From Pseudomonas sp. MWU13-2105 (GTDB taxonomy: Bacteria > Pseudomonadota > Gammaproteobacteria > Pseudomonadales > Pseudomonadaceae): 64,000 bases of DNA. Below, piece by piece: positions 20,480 through 29,249 of this stretch. The stretch's first letter is position 1; each line of letters opens with the position of its first letter. The notes beneath the pieces are model-generated. The model had not been told where the DNA came from and did not search any database. It worked only from the letters and a program-made list of their open reading frames with translations. Both the position numbers and the translations under genes were made by a program. The DNA lies in assembly GCF_023242315.1 (NCBI RefSeq), contig NZ_JALLIY010000009.1, forward strand, positions 62,001-126,000, read 5' to 3'.

Positions 20480-20566
20480 CTACAGCTCGGTCGCGTCTTC
20501 GGCCGGCTCAACCGGGTCCAGCTCGAAAGCCCGGAACTCCAACAGCTCTTCTTGATAGTCATCCAT
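20480..20566 (-). CDS. 28-residue acidic microprotein
   Basis: A very short gene beginning MDDYQEELLEFRAFELD and ending in ATEL, with 11 acidic residues of 28 and only one basic one. It has a near-perfect ribosome site, AAAGGAG, 7 nt before the ATG, which is stronger than that of most large genes here. I think short peptides of this pattern recur in Pseudomonas genomes, but have no name for it. It converges on the AraC gene, leaving 16 nt between their stops. Function unknown; an amphipathic acidic helix is plausible. Confidence 0.65.
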   Translation of the reverse strand: MDDYQEELLEFRAFELDPVEPAEDATEL

Positions 20567-20928
20567 CGTCAAACTCCTTTTTCGCTCGAAGGTAAACCGC
20601 GGTTTTACTAACCATTACTAGCAGCTCAACAAGATCCTCGCCGGAGCCGGTTTGCGGGCTCCTGCAAATCGGGGCCAAGCGCAAAATATCGCCGCACTCG
20701 TCCCGAGCACCGCGCCTACAAGTAGCAGCGGGCCGGATCCAGCATAGGGGTCCCATGTGAAGGAAAAATGAAGCCCCCCTCCTGCCCAGGCGCCTGGACA
20801 AGGGTCTGAAATAAAAAATTAGCAGAACGGTCAGGATTTACCCAGTTTTATTTTACCGGCGGCGTCCCCCCCTCGCGAGGCCACGGGATCGAGGTCGACA
20901 AACCCGATCCCGCCGCCTGGTACCGGAC
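20567..20928. other. Gene-free stretch before the DUF2242 gene
   Basis: About 360 bases with no credible gene. The left part should carry the microprotein promoter. Near the right end an 8-bp inverted repeat (CGGGATCG at 20884-20891, CGATCCCG at 20905-20912) lies just downstream of the DUF2242 gene and may be its terminator, though no U-tract follows directly. The remainder shows nothing I can identify. Confidence 0.5.
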
Positions 20929-21813
20929 TTACTGAGCCGGGGTTGCCGACTCGCTGGCGGCCGGTGCCGGAGCGGGCGTCGGTTCGGCAGGGGCTACCGG
21001 CGCGACTGGGGTGGCCGGGGCTTTCTCAAGCGGTGCAGCGTCAGTCGGCACGGCGACCGGCTCGGATGCAGCAGGCGTAGCCGGGGTGGCAGGAGCAGCA
21101 TGCACCGGCTCCACGCTCTTCGGTGCCGGTACAGACGGCGATTCCGCTGGCTTGGCTTCCGCAGCCTTGTGCTCCGCCGCCTTCGGCTCCGCCGGCTTGT
21201 CCGCCTGGGCCTTGGCCGGGACCGCCTCGGGCATCCCCAGCTCGGCCTTGGGTTTCTCGTCGGTATGTTTCTCTTTCTTCACTTCAGGCGGCAGGAACAG
21301 TTCCACCAGGGTGAAGAAACGGTCATAGAAGGTCGCCGAGGACACGGTCTCGCTGGCCACCTTGACCATCGAGTCATCCGTCGAGCCGATTGGCATCGAC
21401 ACCGAACCCAGCACACCCACGCCCAGGCTGGCGGAGTTGTTGACCTTCTTCAGGGCGTAGCGGTCCTGCAAGGCGTTGGCGAACATGGTCGAGCGATGAT
21501 TGGCACTGCCATCCGCCGCACAGACCACGCTGAAGCTGATCTGCATATGGGTATCGCCAGTCTGCTGGAAGCTCTTGTTGCCGCTGATCAGTTTCGGGTC
21601 GCTACTGGTGATGATGTAGCCCTGGCTGAGCAAGGCGCGCCGGGCCGCTTCACAGGACGCCGCGTCGCTCACGCCGTAGTTGCGCGAGAAGGTGCCGGCG
21701 TCGTCGAAATTTTCCCGTTCGTAAACGGCGGTCTTGGTGGTCGACGAGCAGCCTGCGGCGCCCGCTACCATCAGTGCCAATGCAACGGCACGCAAGTGGA
21801 ATGATGTCGACAT
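20929..21813 (-). CDS. DUF2242 lipoprotein with Pro/Ala-rich tail (294 aa)
   Basis: An outer-membrane or periplasmic lipoprotein: the signal peptide ends in LMVAGAAGC, so the lipidated cysteine is residue 22. A globular DUF2242 domain follows to about residue 165 (FSRNYGVSDAASCEAARRAL, SFSVVCAADGSANHRSTMFA). The last 120 residues are low-complexity Ala/Pro/Lys/Glu, possibly spanning the periplasm or peptidoglycan. ATG at 21813 has AGGA upstream. It stands between the microprotein and the response regulator, and I cannot link it to the T6SS beyond position. Confidence 0.82.
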   Translation of the reverse strand: MSTSFHLRAVALALMVAGAAGCSSTTKTAVYERENFDDAGTFSRNYGVSDAASCEAARRALLSQGYIITSSDPKLISGNKSFQQTGDTHMQISFSVVCAADGSANHRSTMFANALQDRYALKKVNNSASLGVGVLGSVSMPIGSTDDSMVKVASETVSSATFYDRFFTLVELFLPPEVKKEKHTDEKPKAELGMPEAVPAKAQADKPAEPKAAEHKAAEAKPAESPSVPAPKSVEPVHAAPATPATPAASEPVAVPTDAAPLEKAPATPVAPVAPAEPTPAPAPAASESATPAQ

Positions 21814-21918
21814 TGAAAATCCTGAGGAAAAACGGTCCGGGGCGTATTGTGCATCAGATCGACATCGCTGAGCGCACACTGAACTGGTTGTGACAGCGAA
21901 TTTTCAGGAAAATGCACC

Positions 21919-22614
21919 TCAGCGTCCTTCCATCTGATAACGCACCTTGTACAACTCATTGTCGCCACGCAGGCCGAGCTTGCGAAATGCCGCCTGCTTC
22001 TGCGTGCTGATGGTCTTGATACTGCGCGAGAACTTGCGCGCTATGTGCGTCACCGACAAGCCGTCGAGGCAACAGCGCAACACCTCGTGCTCACGCACCG
22101 TCAATTCGGAGGTCCTGGCCAGCACGTCGAGGCTGGCGAGCTCAGACTCCGAGGCCGGCGTGGCGATATCGAGCCGCGACACCTCATGCACCTGCAACGC
22201 CTCGACCATGTCCGGGTGCAGGTAGACCTTTCCGGCCGCCACCTGCCGAATGGCCAGGACGAACTCGCCGGAATTCAGCTCCTTGCCAATAAAGCCGCTG
22301 GCCCCGCAGCGCAGCGCCAGGGCCACCGTCGCCGGTACGTACAGCGACGAGATGATCAGCAGCCGCAACCGCGGAAAGCGGATCCTCAAGGTGCGAATCA
22401 GGTTCAGGCCGTCGACTTCGCCCGAACGCAGGGAGTAATCCATCACAACCAGGTCGACCTCCTGCTCGCGCAAGGCGGCCATCAGCGCCGAGCCCCGGGT
22501 GAAACTGCCCAGCAACAGAAGATCGGCCTCGGCCTGGATCTTGATCTCCATGCCGCACAGGACCAGGCTGTGATCATCCAGAATCATGAGGCGGGTAGGC
22601 TTTTTCTCGAGCAT
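21919..22614 (-). CDS. LuxR-type two-component response regulator, orphan (231 aa)
   Basis: A receiver domain (residues 1-125) with acidic pocket D13/D14, phosphoacceptor D59 in VVMDY and K109-like lysine in GFIGKE is joined to a C-terminal LuxR helix-turn-helix (LTVREHEVLRCCLDGLSVTHIARKFSRS and following). The fold is like RcsB. No sensor kinase gene is nearby. It lies downstream of tssM on the same strand with a 300-nt gap, so it could be a dedicated T6SS regulator or simply an older neighbour. Confidence 0.88.
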   Translation of the reverse strand: MLEKKPTRLMILDDHSLVLCGMEIKIQAEADLLLLGSFTRGSALMAALREQEVDLVVMDYSLRSGEVDGLNLIRTLRIRFPRLRLLIISSLYVPATVALALRCGASGFIGKELNSGEFVLAIRQVAAGKVYLHPDMVEALQVHEVSRLDIATPASESELASLDVLARTSELTVREHEVLRCCLDGLSVTHIARKFSRSIKTISTQKQAAFRKLGLRGDNELYKVRYQMEGR

Positions 22615-22918
22615 GGACTCTCCTGCACTGCTGCCAATGAAAAACTGACTCGGCAGTGGTCAGGTCCGACCGACGCGAAATCGTTGGGCGAACCGCCACC
22701 CCTTCACCGTGGCATCCTGCCCAACCGCTACATCCCCTGGTCCCCCTACGCCAGAAAAATCTTCCCGGCCCGCCGCGCCACGATGGCCAGCGACGCCCTG
22801 GGGTGGGTTATGGGCGACCATGCTAAACAGTCATCGGCGCGTTCGACATAGGACATTTCCACAGGATCATTTCGAAACCGACCTTCATCTTGCGGGACAG
22901 GCCAAATACCTACAGTCG
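22615..22918. other. Gene-free stretch between tssM and the response regulator
   Basis: About 300 bases. It should contain the response regulator promoter. No long reading frame, tRNA or clear terminator hairpin is visible; a 62-codon frame overlapping the tssM end has no ribosome site and no recognisable features. Confidence 0.45.
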
Positions 22919-25900
22919 CTACGCCGAAGGGCATCGGAAATCGCTGAGGATCTTGCGGCCGAAGGGATGGTCAAGACTGGCACTGCGCAATTGCAGCACC
23001 ACCTCGACATCCTCGAAGCCCAGGGTCAGCCAGTAGCCCTCCCCGCTCGGCGCCGGCACCAAACGCCCCTGCTCCATAAAGCGGAACCAGGCCCAGGGCC
23101 CTTCGGCCGAGCGCACCAGGCTGCGACCATCGAGCAGTGTGACCACCATCCTCAATTGGCTGCCCAGGGCCCGGGTCGGCCAGGTAAACAGACTGGGCCG
23201 GATCGGGCCGTGGGCGTAGTCGAGTTGCAGCTCATCCAGGCTCAGGCGCAGCTGGGCGATGCTTTCATCCATGGACACAGGACTGAGCTCGAAATCGACC
23301 CGCGCGACGTCGGACGTACCGGGGAAAAACGCCCGGCGAATCTGCTCCGCGCGCCGGAACTGTGCTGCCACCGTGCCATCCAGTAGCGTGACGTGCGGAT
23401 GACGCTGTTGAAAATCCTGCAACAGCCCGGCAGGAGCGAACAAGCGGTTGAAGTCGGCCAGCGATAGCTGCTCTCGGGCCTGCCGCTCAAAGGGATAACG
23501 CTGGGCGAGCAGGCGTGAGCATTCGGGACCCAGTTGCTGATTCAGGCCGACGCCAACTGTCAGCACGGTCTGCCGCTGCAAATGTTGCCGGCTGACACTG
23601 ACGATCTCGGCAAACAGCGGTTGCAGCATCGGCGGCAGACTGTCGACCTGCCGTTGCAGTTGCTCCAGGCCGTCCACCGGCGGGCTCGGCAAACCCAGCA
23701 GCAATGCCTGCTCCCGGGCCTGCAGGTAAACCGCGGCCTGGGCCAGGGCTTCGCGCAATGCCTCGAGCGGCGCGCCGGCGCCTTCGCTCAGCCGCTGCAA
23801 CGGCGCAAAATGCCGGTTGACCGGGTGCTCCTCGGCATCAAGCATAACCGGGAGCGCCTTGCTCGCCGCCGAAGAAAGGCTGGTGGCCAGTGACGAAACC
23901 TGCTGGCGCGCCCGGTCGAGCAGACGCTGCGGGGCCTCGCTGAGCTCCAGGCGGGTCTCACGTCCTGCCGCGCGCAGCAAGCTGAACAGCGCCGAGTCGG
24001 CCCGCGCCAAACGCTCGAGCCTGAGGGCCAGTGACTCGGGCTGGTCGAGGCCGACCAGGCGCAGGTCGGCGAAGAACTGCTCCCAGTGGCGGATATAGTC
24101 CTGCGCATAAAGCGCGGACACTTCATTGTGCAAGGTCAGCGCATCCAATTGAAGCCCCGCGCCCATGACCCAATCTTCATCCTTGAGCGCCTCGGCCACC
24201 AGCAATGGCAGGTGGCTGAGCAGCCGCTCATAGCCCTTGGGACTGAAGCGTGGCGGAACGCCCCGATTCAAGGGCGCGCCGCTGCGTCGGGACAGACTCA
24301 GCAAGCCCTCGCTGCCACTGGCCGCGACGACACTGAAATCCTCGTCGTCGGCACTTCCCGGCATCTCGCTCAGTCGAGCGTAGAGGCGCTGCTGTGCCGG
24401 CTCGCGACGCAGCTCTTGACGCACCCGCTCGACCCACTGCGGATCGACACTCAGCACCGGCCCTGTCGCCAGCAGCGGTATCAGCGCCTGGATGTGAGCC
24501 AGCAATTGCTCGCGTTGTGCCGGCGCCAGCGACTGCGCGAAAGCGCCCGGCACCTGGGCTGACAGCCAGTCGTCGAAGGCCGCCGCGTCGAAGCGGCCCT
24601 GGCCACCCAGCATCAGGTAAAACCGCAAGCGCTCCAGGTTCTCGCTGTACAGCCCATTCGGCGCGGCATCCTGCAAGATCTGCACAATGCCGGGCAGCAA
24701 CTCATCAAATAATGCCCGCTGATACAGGCTACCGGTCTGCTCCAGCAATCGCCGATATTCGCCCCCCCAGAAAGCCGGCTGCGGCCAGCCGTCCGCAGGG
24801 GGATAGGCCAGGTTCCTGAAGCGCCCCAGGCGTTCGAGCAGCGCTGGCGTCACCCGCGTCCCGGCGGCGCCGGCCGGCAACGCCGCGAGTCCCCTTTGCT
24901 GCTCGACCAACCATTGCAGTTGCCGAGTCTGCTGCCAGTAACCAGTGCCGAGCAGCGTCGCCAAGAGCATGACCAGGACACTCGATCCGAGCGCAAGAAA
25001 CCAGCGCCTCCCGCCAACACTCGACGGCAAAAACCTCGACCAGCGAGCGTGGCGGCGACGCTGCTGCAAGCAGCGAACCAGGCGCTGGCTGGCGGTCCGG
25101 GTACTCGGCTCAACGCGCAGGTGGCCGCTGCAACGCAGCGATTGCAGGTGCACCTGCGCCACCCGCGGCTGCTCGAAAAATGCCGTCTGCAGATAAGGCT
25201 GCAAAACCTCGCCGAACTGGCGCCACAACCGCGCGAAACCGTAGAGCCGAACCCGCGCCGAGGTCTGCGCCTCGCCCTGCAAACGCTCGGGGAGTGCCTC
25301 TTGCAAGGCCGTAAAAGCGCTGACGAGACGTTCGGCCAGCCGCGCCAGGTTGTGCCGATTACGCCTGCGGACAAAGCTTAGCGCCAAGTCCCGCTCGGCG
25401 GCCGGCAAGGCCAGCAGCGACGCCTCGAAGCCCGGCAAACGATCACAGTGGGTCACGATCACCTGCACCGGCAAACCGCGACCGAACTCGGCCGCCAGTT
25501 CTTCCAGCCGCGCCCGCAGGATCAGCGCCTGGGCATCGCGGGCGGCGGGAGCCAGGCGTAGCAGATGCAGCACATTGAGCACCAGCACTGCCCCGGCGAC
25601 AGCTATCCCCTGGCGGCGCGAGCCTTTCAGTTCATCCAGCAGGCAACGCCATAACCGAGCGCAACCGGGGTCTGCCTGGGCCAGCAGCGCCGCACTTACG
25701 GCCATGACCGAAAAGGCGCCGATACGCCCCGGCTGCACGTCATCGGGCGGCGCCCCCGCTCCCCCATCAAGCTACGCTTGCCGGCACCGGCCGCCCCCAG
25801 CAGCAGGAATACCGGACCGCTGGCGCCGGCCTGGCTTTCCAGGCGCCAGCGCTCCAGCCGTTCACGCAGGCGGCGTTCCCGGGCACACGGCGGCTCCAGC

Positions 25901-26169
25901 CCCTGCAACGCCTGTTGCGCCGCCTCGACACGGTGCAACTCCCGACGCTTGCGCTGGCGCCGGGCCCAGCAGAAATAGAGCAGCCCACCCAGGTACAAGG
26001 GCCCCAGCAGCAACCACTGCTGCCAGTCATGCGCCAGCGGCGAAACGGCGTCGATGGACAAGCGTGGGCCATGGCCGCGCACCAACAGGGTCAACAGATA
26101 AAGACCCACCACCAGCGGCAGTGCCCGCAGCAGGTTTTTCAGCAATCTCAGGAGCATGATGGCAGTCAT
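22919..26169 (-). pseudogene. tssM: T6SS membrane-complex protein TssM (IcmF), apparent frameshift
   Basis: TssM is the inner-membrane/periplasmic scaffold of the T6SS, joining TssL to TssJ. The 5' part (from 26169 to a stop at 25696) encodes two membrane helices and Walker A GAAGAGKRSL, then runs out of frame. The rest is continuous in another frame from about 25771 to 22919, including the long periplasmic part, the third helix near 25000 (WFLALGSSVLVMLLATLLG) and a C-terminal beta domain (LSPVSMDESIAQLRLSLDEL). Adding one base in a G5 run at 25761-25765 restores one protein of about 1080 residues, the normal size. It may be a real mutation, a phase-variable tract or a sequencing error. Confidence 0.75.
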
Positions 26170-26195
26170 CCGACGGGGCAAAGAGGTGACGCGCC

Positions 26196-27410
26196 CTAGG
26201 GTTGGGCGATGTCGGTCATGATCGATTCGAAGACAATCTCCACCCGGCGATTGCGCGCGCGATTGTCCGCGCTGTCATTCGCTACCCGTGGTTCGCTGGC
26301 GCCAAGCCCCAGGACCTGCACGCTCGCACGCGGCGGCGTTGCACCGAACATTTCCGCCTGCACGGCACGGGCACGCCGGAGCGAGAGCTCCACGTTGGAG
26401 ACCTGGCCCCGGCCGACCGGCGTGTCATCACTGTGGCCGATGATCCGGATACGCCCAGGCCGATCCGCCAGCACCGTGGCGATACGTTTCAAGGTCGCCC
26501 TGTGCCGTGGCGCGATCACACTGGCACCCGGTGCAAACAACTCCGTGGTTCCGAGCAACAACCGAACGCCGTTGGCCTGACTGTTCAACGTCAGGCGCCC
26601 GGCCTGGATATCCTCGGCCAGATGCCCAGCCAGACTCTCGGCCAACGAGGGCCATCGCGCGGGAGCAGCAGGCTGCGTGTCCATGGCCGACAACGCCCGC
26701 GCGACGTTACGTATTTGCCGGTCGGAGCGCACTTGCACGTCGTATGCGGCCAGCATCGCGAGGATGGGCGACAGCACCAGCAGAATGTACGCGCCCCAGC
26801 ACAGGACGCGCCGCCAGCGCTGTCTCATCCGCACCGGCCTGGGCAGCGAACGCGGATAACGCTCGCGGTACAAGCGCAGGGTTTCGTAGAGCCGGGCACG
26901 CTTGAGAGCCAGTATCGACTGACCTTCACGCTGGATTCGATAACGCCCCTCCAGGCCCAGCGCCAGGCACAGGTACATCAGTTCGAGCAGCGCCAGGTGC
27001 TCCAGCGGCCTGAGCTGGGCCTCGTCCAGATAGGCGAAGAAGCCTTCGCCACCCTCGCTTTGCTGGTGAAAGGTCATCAACAGGCTGTGCTGTGACCAGG
27101 CGCCGCGAGCCCATTCACTGCTGGCGATGACCTCATCAAGCAAGGTGCACAGGGCATAACGGGCGCGCAGCACAATGTGCGACTCGATACCGTGAGCCAG
27201 GGACTGCTGCTGGAAGGTCCGCATCCGCGTGATCAACCGCAGGCGCAGCGCCGGCAGGTCGGGCTGGCGCGTCAGGCGCTGGAACAGCACCACTTCATAC
27301 AGCAGCTCGTCAGCCAGCCGGCAGAGGTGTTCGGCGGCCGCCGCCGGCCGTGCCTGAACAGGCTCATGGGTGTTGTTTTGCGATACGGGAACCGCCCTGA
27401 CAGGTGCCAT
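26196..27410 (-). CDS. tssL: T6SS protein TssL with C-terminal OmpA domain
   Basis: The N-terminal DotU/IcmH domain (about residues 20-215, LADELLYEVVLFQRL and ARYALCTLLDEVI) is cytoplasmic and precedes a single membrane helix near 225-245 (AYILLVLSPILAMLAAY). The C-terminal part from about 285 is an OmpA-like peptidoglycan-binding domain (IRIIGHSDDTPVGRGQVSNVELSLRRARAV, ending NRARNRRVEIVFE). It is therefore the extended TssL type that anchors the membrane complex to the cell wall itself. The start at 27410 overlaps the tssK stop (ATGA); the longer open frame into tssK is rejected. Confidence 0.93.
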   Translation of the reverse strand: MAPVRAVPVSQNNTHEPVQARPAAAAEHLCRLADELLYEVVLFQRLTRQPDLPALRLRLITRMRTFQQQSLAHGIESHIVLRARYALCTLLDEVIASSEWARGAWSQHSLLMTFHQQSEGGEGFFAYLDEAQLRPLEHLALLELMYLCLALGLEGRYRIQREGQSILALKRARLYETLRLYRERYPRSLPRPVRMRQRWRRVLCWGAYILLVLSPILAMLAAYDVQVRSDRQIRNVARALSAMDTQPAAPARWPSLAESLAGHLAEDIQAGRLTLNSQANGVRLLLGTTELFAPGASVIAPRHRATLKRIATVLADRPGRIRIIGHSDDTPVGRGQVSNVELSLRRARAVQAEMFGATPPRASVQVLGLGASEPRVANDSADNRARNRRVEIVFESIMTDIAQP

Positions 27411-28747
27411 CACGGCTCCCTGATGGCCCAGAACGCCAATTGCAGTCCCGGGAACGAACCGGCCACATGCAAGCCAAAACCGCTGGTGTCCACCAGGTCG
27501 GCCCACAGCGGGTGATCACTCGAGAGCTGGAAATAGCTGAAACCGGGATAGTAAGGCAGCTCCCGGGGCGCCGTCGGCAACACCTGGATCGCCAGTCCGG
27601 GCAATTGCAGATTCACCAGGTCGTGCAGGCGCTCGGCCGGGCCGATCTTCAAACGGCTGGGGAAGCTTTTGCGCAGTTCCTCGTCGGGCACCTGCGCGCG
27701 CACCGCGAGAATAAAACGCGCCGATTGGTACAGGTTGATATCCGCCACCTGGGCAAAACGAAACCCAAAGGCCCCGGGCTTGAGGGCCAGGGCGACCACA
27801 TCGGCGCTGGCTGGCGCACTCAACGCCTGGAGCAGATCCTGGATCAGCGGCACAAAGCTCTCGCCCAGGCGATCATGCCGATACGGCGGGTACACCCTGG
27901 GCCGCTTGCGCTCCTGGCCGAAGATCGCCAGCTCGCCGGCCAGCCGCACCAGCTCGCGGTACAGAAGCTCGGGGTGCAGCGCCGGCTGGCTGGCCAAATG
28001 CAGCAACAGGCTTTCAGCGCGGTTGACGCTCTGCAGCATCACGTACTGCTGGATCTCCGTCATCCCGCCGAGCCCGCCCTGGCCCAGCCCCTCGGCCAGG
28101 GCGGCGCCGCGTTGCCGGGCGCGGGCGATCAGTTCATCGACGGAGCGGGCCAATACCGGCGAACAACGCCAGGCCAGCAACGGCGCGACCTGTTGCCGGT
28201 CAAGCACCACCAGGCCGGCGGCCGTGCGCTCGACTACCCGGGCCACCCGCAAAAAAACATGGGAAGCGGCCACGTCAGCTTCTCGCGCCAGCTTCAGGTG
28301 CAGCCGACTGACCTGCAAACAGGCGGGCTCGCCGCCCTCGCTATTGGCGTCGGCCACCAGCACTTCGCTGATCCGGTAACGGGCCAGGCTGTCGTTCGCG
28401 GGGGCGCTTTCGGTGTCCGCCGAGCCTGGCTGATTGAGCGCCAGGGCCAGCACCAATTGCACATCACGCTCGTTGTCGGCCACCGGATAACGTAGCCGCA
28501 GCAACTCCTCGTCCGTCAGGACGAAGAGGCTGCCATCGGGCATGATCCCTTCGCAGGCACTCAAGGCCAGGCTGCCCAGCGCCAACTGCGCGGCATCGAT
28601 TTTCAGCGCGGCAAACCCCCAGCCGTGGGGCCGCACGGCGCGCAGGACCTGCGCCAGCCGGGCCCGGTGATGGCGCTCCTGCTGCTGGAAGTGCTGCGGC
28701 AGCAGAAACATGCCTTCGGACCACACGACGCTATCGTGACTACTCAT
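27410..28747 (-). CDS. tssK: T6SS baseplate-membrane connector TssK
   Basis: TssK links the baseplate to the TssL/TssM membrane complex. The 445 residues begin with the highly typical VVWSEGMFLLPQHFQQQERHH. Other family stretches are DAAQLALGSLALSACEGIMPDG and the C-terminal receptor-like part LQLPGLAIQVLPTAPRELPYYPGFSYFQL. It overlaps tssJ by 8 nt and tssL by one codon position, so the three are translationally coupled. Confidence 0.96.
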   Translation of the reverse strand: MSSHDSVVWSEGMFLLPQHFQQQERHHRARLAQVLRAVRPHGWGFAALKIDAAQLALGSLALSACEGIMPDGSLFVLTDEELLRLRYPVADNERDVQLVLALALNQPGSADTESAPANDSLARYRISEVLVADANSEGGEPACLQVSRLHLKLAREADVAASHVFLRVARVVERTAAGLVVLDRQQVAPLLAWRCSPVLARSVDELIARARQRGAALAEGLGQGGLGGMTEIQQYVMLQSVNRAESLLLHLASQPALHPELLYRELVRLAGELAIFGQERKRPRVYPPYRHDRLGESFVPLIQDLLQALSAPASADVVALALKPGAFGFRFAQVADINLYQSARFILAVRAQVPDEELRKSFPSRLKIGPAERLHDLVNLQLPGLAIQVLPTAPRELPYYPGFSYFQLSSDHPLWADLVDTSGFGLHVAGSFPGLQLAFWAIREP

Positions 28748-29249
28748 CAGCCTTCTCCTCCAGGGGCGCGGCGCTCAATGCCACGCGCTGGCGACCGATC
28801 AGGCCCGTCAGCCGCGCGGGCCGCGTCGGGTCGATTTCGGTCCAGGCCCACCACTGGGCATGGTCGATGTCGCGGTACTCGGCCACCAGCGCGATAAACC
28901 GGGTGCCGGGCGTCGGCAGGAAACCCCGCGCCTGCAACTGGCCAGGGCGCAGCAACAATGATTCCTGCCGGAGCAGGTCACGGCCCAGCGCCTGCTCGGC
29001 CGCGGCTTCCGACTGGAACAGCTCGACCTGCTCCAGGCGCTTGCTGTCGGCCAGTTGCAGGAGCCTGACGATCACCGGTGACGGCCGGCCATGCAGGTCG
29101 GGATTGCTGTCCAGTGTCGCTTCCAGGGACAAGCCGATATACGGTTCAGACGCCGGCGGCTCGTCCGCCCAGAACCAGCTACACCCTGGAAGTGCCAGCC
29201 CCGGCAGCAGGCACAGGCCCCATCGACACACCCGCTTAATCACGCCCAT
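28740..29249 (-). CDS. tssJ: T6SS outer-membrane lipoprotein TssJ
   Basis: A lipoprotein of about 169 residues anchored to the inner leaflet of the outer membrane, where it contacts TssM. The signal peptide ends LALPGC and the mature part carries the transthyretin-like beta sandwich (VIVRLLQLADSKRLEQVELF). The start at 29249 (MGVIKRVCRWGL) gives a normal signal peptide; the longer frame overlaps vgrG. It overlaps vgrG by 14 nt. Confidence 0.9.
   Translation of the reverse strand: MGVIKRVCRWGLCLLPGLALPGCSWFWADEPPASEPYIGLSLEATLDSNPDLHGRPSPVIVRLLQLADSKRLEQVELFQSEAAAEQALGRDLLRQESLLLRPGQLQARGFLPTPGTRFIALVAEYRDIDHAQWWAWTEIDPTRPARLTGLIGRQRVALSAAPLEEKADE

Noticed and set aside
22746..22934. A 62-codon minus-strand frame after tssM
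   Set aside because: Overlaps the tssM end, no Shine-Dalgarno site and no recognisable sequence.
23242..25390. Further frame breaks within the 3' part of tssM
   Set aside because: The frame from about 25771 to 22919 is continuous with sensible TssM composition throughout; only the single break after Walker A is supported.
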